DNA from: an uncultured Ruminococcus sp.
GTDB lineage: Bacteria; Bacillota; Clostridia; Oscillospirales; Ruminococcaceae
NCBI GenBank assembly: GCA_902780505.1
Contig: CACZFN010000026.1
Location: forward strand, 56,354-120,353
Length of the DNA stretch: 64,000 nucleotides
Direction of reading: 5' to 3'
Shown one piece after another: positions 8,625 to 17,047 of the stretch. The translations under genes and the position numbers were made by a program. The stretch's first letter is position 1, and each line of letters begins with the position of its first letter. The notes beneath the pieces are model-generated. The model saw nothing but the letters and a program-made list of their open reading frames with translations. It did not search any database and was not told the origin of the DNA.

Positions 8625-10604
8625 ATGTTAAGAGAATGTAAAATTATCGTTGCAAAAACCGCGGGTTTTTGTTTTGGTGTAGACAACGCGCTCAAAATAG
8701 TGTATAATAAATTAAATAGCCGACACAATGTGGCTACATTAGGTCCTATTATCCATAACCCGAATGTCGTAAGCGATCTGGAGGAAAAAGGCGTTAAGGC
8801 GATAAGCCTTGACGAGGTATCCGCAGGACAGGGGCAGACTGTTGTTATACGTTCTCACGGTGTAGGCAGGGCTGTCTATGATGAGCTTGAAGCGAAGGGC
8901 GCTGAGGTGGTAGATGCTACCTGCCCGTTTGTGGCAAGGATACATAAGCTTGTTTTTGAACATACTAAAAACGGCGGCGCTGTGCTGATAGCGGGAAATG
9001 CTTCCCACCCTGAAGTTGAGGGGATAACGGGGCACGCGGCTAAGGGCGGCAGGGTTTTCGTTTTTGACGGCGAGAGTGAGCTCAGAAAGGTGATAAGCGA
9101 GAATAAGCTTGAAGGTAGTGAAGTGCTTTTGGTTTCGCAGACGACTTACAACAAGGCTGTTTTTGAGGAATGTGCAGGGACGGCAAGGGAACTTCTGCCC
9201 GGGGTAAGAACAGTCGGGACGATATGCGACGCGACTGCAAGGCGGCAGGAGGAAGCAGGAGAGCTTGCAAAAAACTCCGACATAATGGTGATAGTAGGCG
9301 GGCGGCACAGCTCGAATACAAAAAAACTGGCGGAGGTATGTTCACAGCATTGCAGGACGCTGCTCGTTGAAACGGCGGCGGAACTTGATAAAAAGGACTT
9401 TGAAGGCGCACACAGGATCGGGATTTCCGCAGGGGCTTCGACTCCTGCTTATATAATCAAGGAGGTACAACAAACCATGAGTGAAATGACAAAAACTACT
9501 GAAGAGGAAGTATTTAACTTTGAGGAGGAGTTAGAGAAAACTCTCAAAAAAATACATACGGGGCAAAAGGTGGAAGGCTATATCATAGGCATTGATGCTA
9601 ACGGTGAAGTAAAGGTCGATATAGGCACAAAGCACACAGGTTATATACCTGCCGGCGAGCTGACAGATGATCCGACACTAAAGCCCGAGGATGTAGTAAA
9701 GGTCGGCGATACAGTTGATCTTATCGTGCTCAAGACAAGCGATTCTGACGGTATCGTAACACTTTCCAAGAAGAAGGTAGACGCTCAGAAGGGCTTTGAG
9801 AAGATAGTTGAAGCAAAGGAAAACGACACAGCACTTACAGGCGTTGTTACAAACGTTGTCAAGGGCGGCGTGCTTGTTTCGGCGGGCGGCGTTAAGGTGT
9901 TCATCCCTGCTTCACAGGCAACAGCAAGGAGAGATGACGATCTTAATGCTCTGCTTAAAAAGACAGTGGACTTCAAGATACTTGAAGTAAACGAGGGCAA
10001 GCAGAGGGCAGTCGGTTCTATAAGGGCACTGCTCAGAGAAAAGAGAGCTTTGGCACAGAGCGAGTTCTTTGAAAAGGCAGAGGTAGGACAGGTTATTGAA
10101 GGCGAAGTCAAGAGCGTTACAGAGTACGGCGCATTTGTTGACCTCGGCGGTGTTGACGGCCTTGTAAGAAAGGCTGACCTTACATGGAAGCGCATAAAGC
10201 AGCCTTCAGACGTTGTTGCTGTAGGCGACAAGGTAGAGGTCACAATAAAGGATATAGACAAGGAAACAGGCAAGGTTTCCCTTACAATGAAGAAGGACAG
10301 CGAGAACCCCTGGACAATATTCAAGAGCCAGTACGAGGAAGGCCAGACTATCAGCGCAAAGATCGTGTCTATCACATCGTTTGGTGCGTTTGCACAGATC
10401 ATTGACGGCGTTGACGGCCTTATCCACATTTCGCAGATCGCTAACAAGAGGGTAGACAATGTTTCCGATATCCTTAAAGTAGGCGACGAGGTAGAGGCTA
10501 AGATCATAGAGATAAATGACGAGCAGAAGAGAATAAGCCTCTCGATCAGAGCACTCCTCCCCGAGGAAGAAGCTGAAGAAGCGGCTGAAACTGCCGAGGA
10601 ATAA
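8625..10604 (+). CDS. ispH: IspH (HMBPP reductase) fused to ribosomal protein S1
   Basis: Fusion of 659 aa. Residues about 1-285 are IspH/LytB, the last enzyme of the MEP isoprenoid pathway; the three cluster cysteines lie in AGFCFGVDNAL, VDATCPFVARIHK and GTICDATARRQ, and the substrate motif SHPEVEGITGH is present. From about 310 follow four S1 RNA-binding domains, recognisable by GYIIGIDANGEVKVDIG, GVVTNVVKGGVLVSAGG, GEVKSVTEYGAFVDLGG and AKIVSITSFGAFAQI. The IspH-S1 fusion is a known Clostridia arrangement; the S1 part presumably serves translation. An acidic tail (EEEAEEAAETAEE) ends the protein. Confidence 0.95.
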   Translation: MLRECKIIVAKTAGFCFGVDNALKIVYNKLNSRHNVATLGPIIHNPNVVSDLEEKGVKAISLDEVSAGQGQTVVIRSHGVGRAVYDELEAKGAEVVDATCPFVARIHKLVFEHTKNGGAVLIAGNASHPEVEGITGHAAKGGRVFVFDGESELRKVISENKLEGSEVLLVSQTTYNKAVFEECAGTARELLPGVRTVGTICDATARRQEEAGELAKNSDIMVIVGGRHSSNTKKLAEVCSQHCRTLLVETAAELDKKDFEGAHRIGISAGASTPAYIIKEVQQTMSEMTKTTEEEVFNFEEELEKTLKKIHTGQKVEGYIIGIDANGEVKVDIGTKHTGYIPAGELTDDPTLKPEDVVKVGDTVDLIVLKTSDSDGIVTLSKKKVDAQKGFEKIVEAKENDTALTGVVTNVVKGGVLVSAGGVKVFIPASQATARRDDDLNALLKKTVDFKILEVNEGKQRAVGSIRALLREKRALAQSEFFEKAEVGQVIEGEVKSVTEYGAFVDLGGVDGLVRKADLTWKRIKQPSDVVAVGDKVEVTIKDIDKETGKVSLTMKKDSENPWTIFKSQYEEGQTISAKIVSITSFGAFAQIIDGVDGLIHISQIANKRVDNVSDILKVGDEVEAKIIEINDEQKRISLSIRALLPEEEAEEAAETAEE

Positions 10605-10613
10605 TAGATATTT

Positions 10614-10646
10614 TTCGGGGGCGAGCGATCGTCCCCGTTATATTCG
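10614..10646 (+). terminator. Possible weak terminator after ispH-rpsA
   Basis: The stem CGGGGGCGA/TCGTCCCCG (one mismatch) follows the stop codon by about 10 bp. Only a short T-rich stretch (TTATATTCG) follows, so termination may be partial. Confidence 0.45.
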
Positions 10647-10687
10647 TATAAATACATTGCGGATATAATTTATAAAGGAAAAAGACT

Positions 10688-12916
10688 ATGAGTGTAAACA
10701 CAAACAGAACGAACACAAAGGGGAAAAAGCACTCCTCAAAAAAGAAAAAGAAAAATAGTACAGGGCTTAAAGTTCTTGGCGGTTTTTTCAAGGTGCTCGG
10801 AACGGTCTTGCTTTCTGCGATACTTGTAGTGGTCATCACGGGTTCGATATTTGCGACGGCACTTACCATTTACGTGCTCAATTATGCTGATACTACGACT
10901 ACGGTAAGCCTTGAAAACATCACTGCAAACTATACTTCGAGGTTTTTATACGAAAACCCCGATTATGACGAGAATGACAGAAACAGTGATGAGTATCTGC
11001 TTTACTATGCTTTGAAAAATTCCAATCAGCACGCTGTATGGACGGATTTCCAGAGTATACCGCAGAACCTTTCAAACGCTGTCGTTGCGACTGAGGACGA
11101 GAGATTTCTTTCACACGACGGTGTTGACTTCAAGAGAACACTTGCGGCGTTTGTAAACGTATTTATCCCGATTTATGACGATGAGCAGGGCGGTTCTACG
11201 ATAACACAGCAGACGATAAAGAACCTGACAGGTGATGACGCAAGAAGCGGCTCGGAAGGTGCGGAAAGAAAGATAAGAGAGATATTCCGTGCTATGAACG
11301 TTGAAAAGGCGTACAGCAAGGAGGATATCCTTGAATGTTACCTTAACATCATATCCTTTGCAACGTGGAATTATGATATTATCGGCGTGCAGGCGGCGGC
11401 AAACTACTATTTCGGGAAGGACGTTTCACAGCTCAATCTCGGTGAGTGTGCGTCGCTCGCGGCAATGATAAAATCGCCCGCGAAACTTAACCCCATTGAG
11501 GATAAACAGCTTAATAAGGACAGGGCACAGTATACGCTGAGAAAAATGCTTGATATAGGTGCGATATCATCTGATGACTTTGAAAAGGGCAAAAAACAGC
11601 TTGATGAACTTGAAGTGACGGGCGATATTGAGTATTCAAGCGTTACCAAGTATGAGGACGAAACAAAAGACCAGGGCGATACCTCGTGGTTTATGGATGA
11701 TGCGATATTCCAGGCGATAACTATCCTTATGGATTATTACGGCATAAACCAGACGGAGGCTGAAAGCAAGCTTTATTCGGGCGGATATACGATAAAGACT
11801 ACTGTTGATATGAACATACAAAAGGAAGTTGAGCAGAAAATGCTTGACGATTCAAATTTTGTAACGTATGATTTTGAGGACGACACGCTTGAAGGCGCAT
11901 TCTTCTGTGTGGACTACTTCGGTAATGTCAAGGCGGTAGTGGGAAGCCGTAACGAAAAGCAGGGTTCGCGTGTGTTCTCCTACGCAAGTGACGGACAGAG
12001 ATCACCGGGTTCGACTATCAAGCCGATATCTGCTTACGGGCCTGCGATCGACAGCAACCTTGTGACGTATTCGACGATACTCAAAGACGAACCTATCAAG
12101 ATAAAGATCGATGACAAGACAACGAAGGAATGGCCGGCAAACTATTCCGAAACCAAAGAGGGCGCATGGACTTACAATAACTACCCGCTGTGGACTATGC
12201 TGCAAAATTCGACAAACACTGCGGCGGCACAGCTTGTGAAGATGCTGACACCTTCTTATTCATACAACTTCCTGCAGCAGAGGCTTGACATTACAACACT
12301 TACGATAGATGACGCAGATTACGCGCCTATGGCTATCGGTGCGGTAGGTACAGGTATAAAGCTTTCTGAGCTTGTGCCTGCTTATATGATATTCGGCAAC
12401 GGCGGCAAGAAGTTTGAAACGACTTATATCTCAAGTATCGAGGATAAGGACGGAACAATGATCTACGAGCATTCGACTTCGTTCAATCAGGTAATAGATC
12501 CGTCAAGTGCATATGTTACAAACAGAATGATGCAGAAGGTAATACAGAGTGGTACAGGTACATCTGCAAAGCTGAACACGACAGACCTTGTCGGCAAGAC
12601 GGGTACTGCCGAGGACTGGACTGACCTCTTGTTTGTAGGGTGCACGCCTGACTATGTAAGCGGCATCTGGATAGGCTACAGTGAGCCTAAGACGATACCG
12701 ACTTCACAGTATCAGGATTCGTCAAGGATATGGAAGAACATTTTCGGTGACATTGCGGAAAATGAACCGCACAAGACCTTTGATGTGCCCGAGGGCGTTG
12801 TTGAAGCAAAATACTGCACACAATCGGGCCTGCTTGCAACGAACAGCTGCAAGAGCACGCAGACGGGTTATTACAAGCAGAGCAATATGCCTGATTACTG
12901 CAATTTAGGATACTAA
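10688..12916 (+). CDS. Class A penicillin-binding protein (PBP1a type)
   Basis: Bifunctional peptidoglycan synthase of 742 aa. A Lys-rich cytoplasmic tail is followed by a membrane anchor at about 33-62. The GT51 glycosyltransferase domain shows ATEDERFLSHDGVD and GGSTITQQTIKNL. The transpeptidase domain has the three serine-acyltransferase motifs: SPGSTIKP (SxxK), the STN of QNSTNTAAAQ, and GKTGTAEDW (KTG). It builds and cross-links the wall on the outer face of the membrane. The start follows AAAGGAAAAAG. The terminator after it and the gap before it suggest its own transcription unit. Confidence 0.94.
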   Translation: MSVNTNRTNTKGKKHSSKKKKKNSTGLKVLGGFFKVLGTVLLSAILVVVITGSIFATALTIYVLNYADTTTTVSLENITANYTSRFLYENPDYDENDRNSDEYLLYYALKNSNQHAVWTDFQSIPQNLSNAVVATEDERFLSHDGVDFKRTLAAFVNVFIPIYDDEQGGSTITQQTIKNLTGDDARSGSEGAERKIREIFRAMNVEKAYSKEDILECYLNIISFATWNYDIIGVQAAANYYFGKDVSQLNLGECASLAAMIKSPAKLNPIEDKQLNKDRAQYTLRKMLDIGAISSDDFEKGKKQLDELEVTGDIEYSSVTKYEDETKDQGDTSWFMDDAIFQAITILMDYYGINQTEAESKLYSGGYTIKTTVDMNIQKEVEQKMLDDSNFVTYDFEDDTLEGAFFCVDYFGNVKAVVGSRNEKQGSRVFSYASDGQRSPGSTIKPISAYGPAIDSNLVTYSTILKDEPIKIKIDDKTTKEWPANYSETKEGAWTYNNYPLWTMLQNSTNTAAAQLVKMLTPSYSYNFLQQRLDITTLTIDDADYAPMAIGAVGTGIKLSELVPAYMIFGNGGKKFETTYISSIEDKDGTMIYEHSTSFNQVIDPSSAYVTNRMMQKVIQSGTGTSAKLNTTDLVGKTGTAEDWTDLLFVGCTPDYVSGIWIGYSEPKTIPTSQYQDSSRIWKNIFGDIAENEPHKTFDVPEGVVEAKYCTQSGLLATNSCKSTQTGYYKQSNMPDYCNLGY

Positions 12917-12925
12917 ATACTAATG

Positions 12926-12957
12926 ACACCTCCGCGGGGGAAGCGGGGGTGTTTTTG
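12926..12957 (+). terminator. Rho-independent terminator after the PBP gene
   Basis: ACACCTCCGC and GCGGGGGTGT form a 10-bp stem with one G-T pair, followed by TTTTT. It lies between the PBP stop and the methyltransferase start. Confidence 0.85.
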
Positions 12958-12972
12958 TGAAAGAGAGAAGTT

Positions 12973-14091
12973 ATGACAGGAAAAATGAAATTTGCAGCGC
13001 CGTGTATTTTCGGGCTTGAAAGTGTACTGGCGTTTGAGGTGAGAAGAACAGGCGCTGAAAATGTGAATGTTTCTGACGGGCGTGTGACATTTGAGGGGAA
13101 TGAAGAAATACTTGCAAGGGCTAACCTTACCCTTTCGACTGCCGAGAGGGTGATGATAGAGCTTGGCAGCTTCAGGGCGGAAAGCTTTGAGGAGCTTTTT
13201 AACGGCGTAAGGACACTGCCGCTTGAAGAATTCATCGGGCGTAATGATGCTTTCCCTGTAAAGGGGCATTCGATAAATTCAAAGCTGCACAGTATCCCCG
13301 ACTGTCAGAAGATAATAAAGAAAGCCGCTGTGGAAAGGCTCAGAAGCAGCTATGGCGTTGAGTGGTTTGAGGAAACGGGTGCGATTCATCAGATAAGCTT
13401 CAACCTGATAAAAGATGTTGCGTACATTTATCTGGACACTTCCGGCGCGGGGCTGCACAAGAGAGGGTACAGGAGAAATTCAAACGACGCACCGATAAAG
13501 GAAACGCTTGCGGCGGGGATGATTGACCTTGCAAGAGCAGGAAAGGCAGAAGCAGTCGTGGATCCGATGTGCGGTTCGGGAACTTTTGTGATAGAGAGCG
13601 TTTACAAGGCAATGAATGTTGCTGTGGGGCTGAGAAGAAACTTTGCTGTAGAAAAGTGGGCGCAGAGTGACACCGAAGTATGGCGGCGTGAGAGAAGCGA
13701 GGCTATGGCAAGGATAGAAAAGAACAAGACCTTTAAGGCGACAGGATATGACATTGATCCTGCCTGCATTGACCTGACGATAGAAAATGCTAAAAAGGCA
13801 GGTGTGGCATCAAAAATACAGGCGAGTGAGCAGGATATAAGGGATTTTAAGCCGGTAAAGAATTCCGTGACGATATGCAACCCGCCATATGGCGAGCGTC
13901 TGCTTGACCTGAAAGCGGCGGAGGAACTTTACCGCATAATGGGGCAGCGGCTGCACCCTGACAGAGAAAACCCATGCTTTATCATAACGCCGCACGGGGA
14001 GTTTGAGAAGTTCTTCGGAAAAAAGGCGGACAAGAAGCGCAAGCTATACAACGGAATGATAAAGTGTGACTTATATATGTATTTCAGATAG
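12973..14091 (+). CDS. THUMP-domain class I SAM-dependent RNA methyltransferase (RlmL N-domain/YpsC type)
   Basis: Protein of 372 aa matching the RlmL/YpsC family that makes m2G in 23S rRNA. The N-terminal part has the ferredoxin-like and THUMP region (about 1-155). The methyltransferase domain shows motif I VDPMCGSGTF near 197 and the catalytic NPPYGERL near 300, typical of N2-guanine methyltransferases. It corresponds to the N-terminal half of E. coli RlmKL and lacks the RlmK half. The start has AGAGAGAAG upstream. The AAA ATPase gene follows after 21 bp. Confidence 0.9.
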   Translation: MTGKMKFAAPCIFGLESVLAFEVRRTGAENVNVSDGRVTFEGNEEILARANLTLSTAERVMIELGSFRAESFEELFNGVRTLPLEEFIGRNDAFPVKGHSINSKLHSIPDCQKIIKKAAVERLRSSYGVEWFEETGAIHQISFNLIKDVAYIYLDTSGAGLHKRGYRRNSNDAPIKETLAAGMIDLARAGKAEAVVDPMCGSGTFVIESVYKAMNVAVGLRRNFAVEKWAQSDTEVWRRERSEAMARIEKNKTFKATGYDIDPACIDLTIENAKKAGVASKIQASEQDIRDFKPVKNSVTICNPPYGERLLDLKAAEELYRIMGQRLHPDRENPCFIITPHGEFEKFFGKKADKKRKLYNGMIKCDLYMYFR

Positions 14092-14112
14092 CCATAACAG
14101 GAGAGTAAAAAA

Positions 14113-15495
14113 ATGGACTATAAGCTTATTGCGGAATATGAAAGAATACAAAAGGAATGTGAAGCACTGGAAGGCAAGGGCGTAAAGGGCGACGACGGGC
14201 AGGATCTGAAAAGTGAGTTTAAAAAGGCGCTTATGAAGATGCTTATATACATCTGCCTGCTTGATGAAAACGTGGGTGCGGGTGAAATACAGTTTATAAA
14301 TGAAGCACTCGGCACAACGCTCGGGGCGGAGGATATAAAGAAGTTTTCTTCGGGAAATACCGAGATATCGGCATCTGAGCCGATAGATGCATTGCAGAGG
14401 TTCTGCCTTAAAATAGCAAAGGGCAGACTTGAAAACAAGACAGCGCTTGAATACAGGGAGATAGTCAGCTTTGTGAATTCGCTCGGAGTAAGCTTTATAG
14501 CATCTGACGGGAGAGCTGATGAAAGGGAAACGGCGTACCTCGGTTCACTTGTTTTCAGGGTGAGGGCATTTTGTGAAAGCTACCGCAAAAGCGTTGACAG
14601 GATAAGCAAGGATGAGCCCAAAGTACAAAATAGCGTACAGAAAGGCGGCAAGGCTGAAAAGGAACCTGAAAAGGAAAAAACGCTTGACGAGCTGATGGAA
14701 AAGCTTGACAGCCTGATAGGGCTTGAACGGGTAAAGCAGGAGGTCTACAGCCTTTCAAACCTGATAAAGGTGAGAAAACTGCGTGAGGAACGCGGCTTCA
14801 GGCAGCCGGATATGTCACTTCACCTTGTATTCACGGGCAACCCGGGAACGGGCAAGACGACTGTTGCAAGGCTGCTTTCGCAGATATATTACAAGCTTGG
14901 TGCGGTCAAGAAAAACGTGTTTGTCGAAGTTGACCGTTCGGGGCTTGTCAGCAATTATATAGGGCACACTGCACTTAAAACAAAAGAGGTTTGTGAAAGT
15001 GCAATGGGCGGGGTGCTTTTTATTGATGAAGCATATGCACTGACCTGCGGGACGGGCAAGAACGACTTCGGGCAGGAGGCTGTGAACACACTGCTCAAAT
15101 TTATGGAAGACAACAGGGGAGAACTTGTTGTGATATGTGCGGGCTACACAGACCTTATGCAGCAGTTCCTTGAATCAAACCCGGGGCTGAGGTCAAGGTT
15201 CAACAGGTTTATTGAGTTTGATGATTATTCGGCGGGCGAGTTAAGGGCAATGTTTGCGCTTTATTGCAGCCAGTACAAGCTTGAAGCTACAGAGGAAGCA
15301 CTTGACATTGTACAAAGGTTTTTTGAGGAAAGGATCGCACATAAGACAGAAAACTTTGCAAACGGCAGAGATGCGAGAAACCTCTTTGAAAAGGCACTTT
15401 CAAAGCAGGCTGACAGACTGGCGCCGCTTTTAGAACTTTCGGACAGTGACCTTCTGACACTGACGGGAGAAGATGTAAAGGGGATAGAACTATGA
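14113..15495 (+). CDS. SpoVK/CbbX-like AAA+ ATPase
   Basis: AAA+ protein of 460 aa. The first 170 residues are helical and may form a TerB-like domain (KKALMKMLIYICLLDENVGA), followed by a Lys/Glu linker. The ATPase core carries LIGLERVKQEV, Walker A GNPGTGKTT near 242, Walker B GVLFIDEAYAL near 300 and an arginine-finger region (NPGLRSRFNRFI). This is the CbbX/SpoVK architecture. SpoVK is a stage V sporulation ATPase and CbbX a Rubisco activase; with no Rubisco here, a SpoVK-like remodelling role is the better guess. RBS AGGAGAG lies upstream. Its stop overlaps the HAD gene (ATGA). Confidence 0.85.
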   Translation: MDYKLIAEYERIQKECEALEGKGVKGDDGQDLKSEFKKALMKMLIYICLLDENVGAGEIQFINEALGTTLGAEDIKKFSSGNTEISASEPIDALQRFCLKIAKGRLENKTALEYREIVSFVNSLGVSFIASDGRADERETAYLGSLVFRVRAFCESYRKSVDRISKDEPKVQNSVQKGGKAEKEPEKEKTLDELMEKLDSLIGLERVKQEVYSLSNLIKVRKLREERGFRQPDMSLHLVFTGNPGTGKTTVARLLSQIYYKLGAVKKNVFVEVDRSGLVSNYIGHTALKTKEVCESAMGGVLFIDEAYALTCGTGKNDFGQEAVNTLLKFMEDNRGELVVICAGYTDLMQQFLESNPGLRSRFNRFIEFDDYSAGELRAMFALYCSQYKLEATEEALDIVQRFFEERIAHKTENFANGRDARNLFEKALSKQADRLAPLLELSDSDLLTLTGEDVKGIEL

Positions 15496-16151
15496 CGGGA
15501 TTTGACGGTGTTGTGTTTGATATGGACGGCGTTATTTTTGACACCGAAACTGTAGGACTGCGCAGCTGGGAGGCTGTGGGGAAGCGGCATGGGTTTGAGA
15601 ACGTTTTGCACTATGCAAGGGAATGTATAGGCAGAAGCACAAAGGACAGCATGAAGATAATGACACAGGCATACGGCGACATTGACATTGCTGCCCTGAA
15701 GGACGAATGTGAGAGGGAATTTGCTGACATTATCGCAAGAGAGGGGCTTATATTCAAAAAGGGTGCAAGAGAACTGCTTGACTGGCTGAAGGAAAACGGG
15801 ATAAAGACCGCGATCGCTTCATCGACAAGCAGGGCAGGAGTGCTCTCACACCTGAAAAGGACAGGGACAGAGGACAGGTTTTTGTTTATTGTGGGCGGGG
15901 ACATGGTGGAAAACTCAAAGCCCGAGCCTGAGATATACCTCAAAGCCTGCGAGGGACTTGGAACAGCCCCGGCAAATACCTTTGCGATAGAGGATTCTAA
16001 TAACGGGATGATATCAGCACACAGGGCAGGAATGCGTGCACTGCTTGTACCTGATATAGTAGAAAACACGGCAGAAGCAAAAAGCTATGCCGAGCGCATA
16101 TTTGCTGACCTTTTTGAAGTGAGGGAATATTTTCATACGCTATTGAAGTGA
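15492..16151 (+). CDS. HAD superfamily phosphatase / beta-phosphoglucomutase-like
   Basis: 219-aa HAD-family enzyme. The nucleophile motif FDMDGVIFDTE places the catalytic Asp10 and Asp12 at the N-terminus; motif II is ASSTSRAG, and motifs III/IV appear as NSKPEPEIYLKA and FAIEDSNNGM. The helical cap inserted after motif I is that of the beta-phosphoglucomutase/phosphatase subfamily. The substrate is unknown. It overlaps the AAA ATPase gene by 4 bp, so the two are translationally coupled. Confidence 0.88.
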   Translation: MTGFDGVVFDMDGVIFDTETVGLRSWEAVGKRHGFENVLHYARECIGRSTKDSMKIMTQAYGDIDIAALKDECEREFADIIAREGLIFKKGARELLDWLKENGIKTAIASSTSRAGVLSHLKRTGTEDRFLFIVGGDMVENSKPEPEIYLKACEGLGTAPANTFAIEDSNNGMISAHRAGMRALLVPDIVENTAEAKSYAERIFADLFEVREYFHTLLK

Positions 16152-16153
16152 CA

Positions 16154-16167
16154 TTACAAAAATGTAA
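16154..16167 (+). promoter_or_regulatory. BceR-type operator (TTACA-N4-TGTAA)
   Basis: TTACAAAAATGTAA is a perfect inverted repeat that fits the TNACA-N4-TGTAA box described for BceR-like response regulators. It lies 20 bp upstream of the -35 element of the ABC transporter promoter, the right place for an activator. It begins 2 bp after the HAD gene's stop codon. Confidence 0.65.
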
Positions 16168-16187
16168 GGTTTGGTAATATTAGAATA

Positions 16188-16216
16188 TCGACAGGCAGGC
16201 GGGAAGCTGATATAAT
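16188..16216 (+). promoter_or_regulatory. Sigma-A promoter of the Bce-type ABC transporter
   Basis: -35 TCGACA (16188-16193) and -10 TATAAT (16211-16216) are separated by exactly 17 bp. The promoter lies downstream of the BceR-like box and about 80 bp before the ATPase start codon. Confidence 0.75.
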
Positions 16217-16294
16217 ATATTCACAGGGCAGGGATGAATATATCGGCACCCGCTGATAATTTGCCCCAAAAAAACAGTGAACGGAGAAAAGAAT

Positions 16295-17047
16295 ATGGAA
16301 TTATTGAGTATCAGGAACATTGAAAAGTATTACGGCAGCAAATCAAGCCTTACAAAAGCGATCGACGACCTTTCGTTTGAAGTGCAAAGCGGCGAGTTCA
16401 CGGCGATAATGGGGGCATCGGGAAGCGGCAAGACAACGCTTCTCAACTGCATATCCACGATCGACCGTGTGACGGCTGGGCACATTCTTCTTGAAGGGGA
16501 GGACATTACTGCTCTGAAAGGCAGGGAACTTGGGGCATTCCGCAGGGATAAGCTTGGGTTTATTTTTCAGGACTTCAATCTGCTTGACACGCTGACAGCC
16601 TATGAAAACATAGCGCTTGCACTGACTATTCAGAGAGTGAGTGCCGGCGAGATAGAAAAGCGTGTAAAGGAGGTGGCAGAGCAGTTACAGATAACTGATG
16701 TGCTTGAAAAGTACCCCTACCAGATGTCGGGCGGGCAGAAGCAGAGGGTGGCTTCGGCAAGGGCGATAGTGACAAGACCTAAGCTTGTGCTTGCTGATGA
16801 ACCGACGGGCGCACTTGATTCAAAATCGGCGGGGCTTTTGCTTGAAAGGTTTGATTATTTAAACCGCGAGTGCGGGGCAACGATCATGATGGTAACACAC
16901 GACAGCTACACTGCAAGCTATTCGGGCAGGGTACTGTTTATAAAGGACGGCAGGCTGTTTGACGAGCTTCGCCGGGGTGATGACTCAAGGAAGCAATTCT
17001 TTGACAGGATAATAAGCGTTGTAGCGCTGTTAGGGGGCGAGCAGTAA
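16295..17047 (+). CDS. Bce-type antimicrobial peptide ABC transporter, ATP-binding protein
   Basis: ABC ATPase of 250 aa. Walker A GASGSGKT is at residues 40-47, the Q-loop in FIFQDFNLLD, the signature in MSGGQKQRVASARAI and Walker B in KLVLADEPTGALD. It is closest to the BceA/MacB/LolD group. I use the ATG at 16295, with GGAGA 7 nt upstream, not the GTG at 16277. The permease starts within its stop codon region. It should power resistance to, or sensing of, a cell-wall-targeting peptide. No kinase/regulator pair flanks it; a fitting pair is at 28.4-30.1 kb. Confidence 0.92.
   Translation: MELLSIRNIEKYYGSKSSLTKAIDDLSFEVQSGEFTAIMGASGSGKTTLLNCISTIDRVTAGHILLEGEDITALKGRELGAFRRDKLGFIFQDFNLLDTLTAYENIALALTIQRVSAGEIEKRVKEVAEQLQITDVLEKYPYQMSGGQKQRVASARAIVTRPKLVLADEPTGALDSKSAGLLLERFDYLNRECGATIMMVTHDSYTASYSGRVLFIKDGRLFDELRRGDDSRKQFFDRIISVVALLGGEQ

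Noticed and set aside
9785-10657. Long minus-strand frame (290 codons) inside ispH-rpsA
   Set aside because: Pure shadow of the S1 domains; low-complexity Ser/Thr-rich translation and no start signal.
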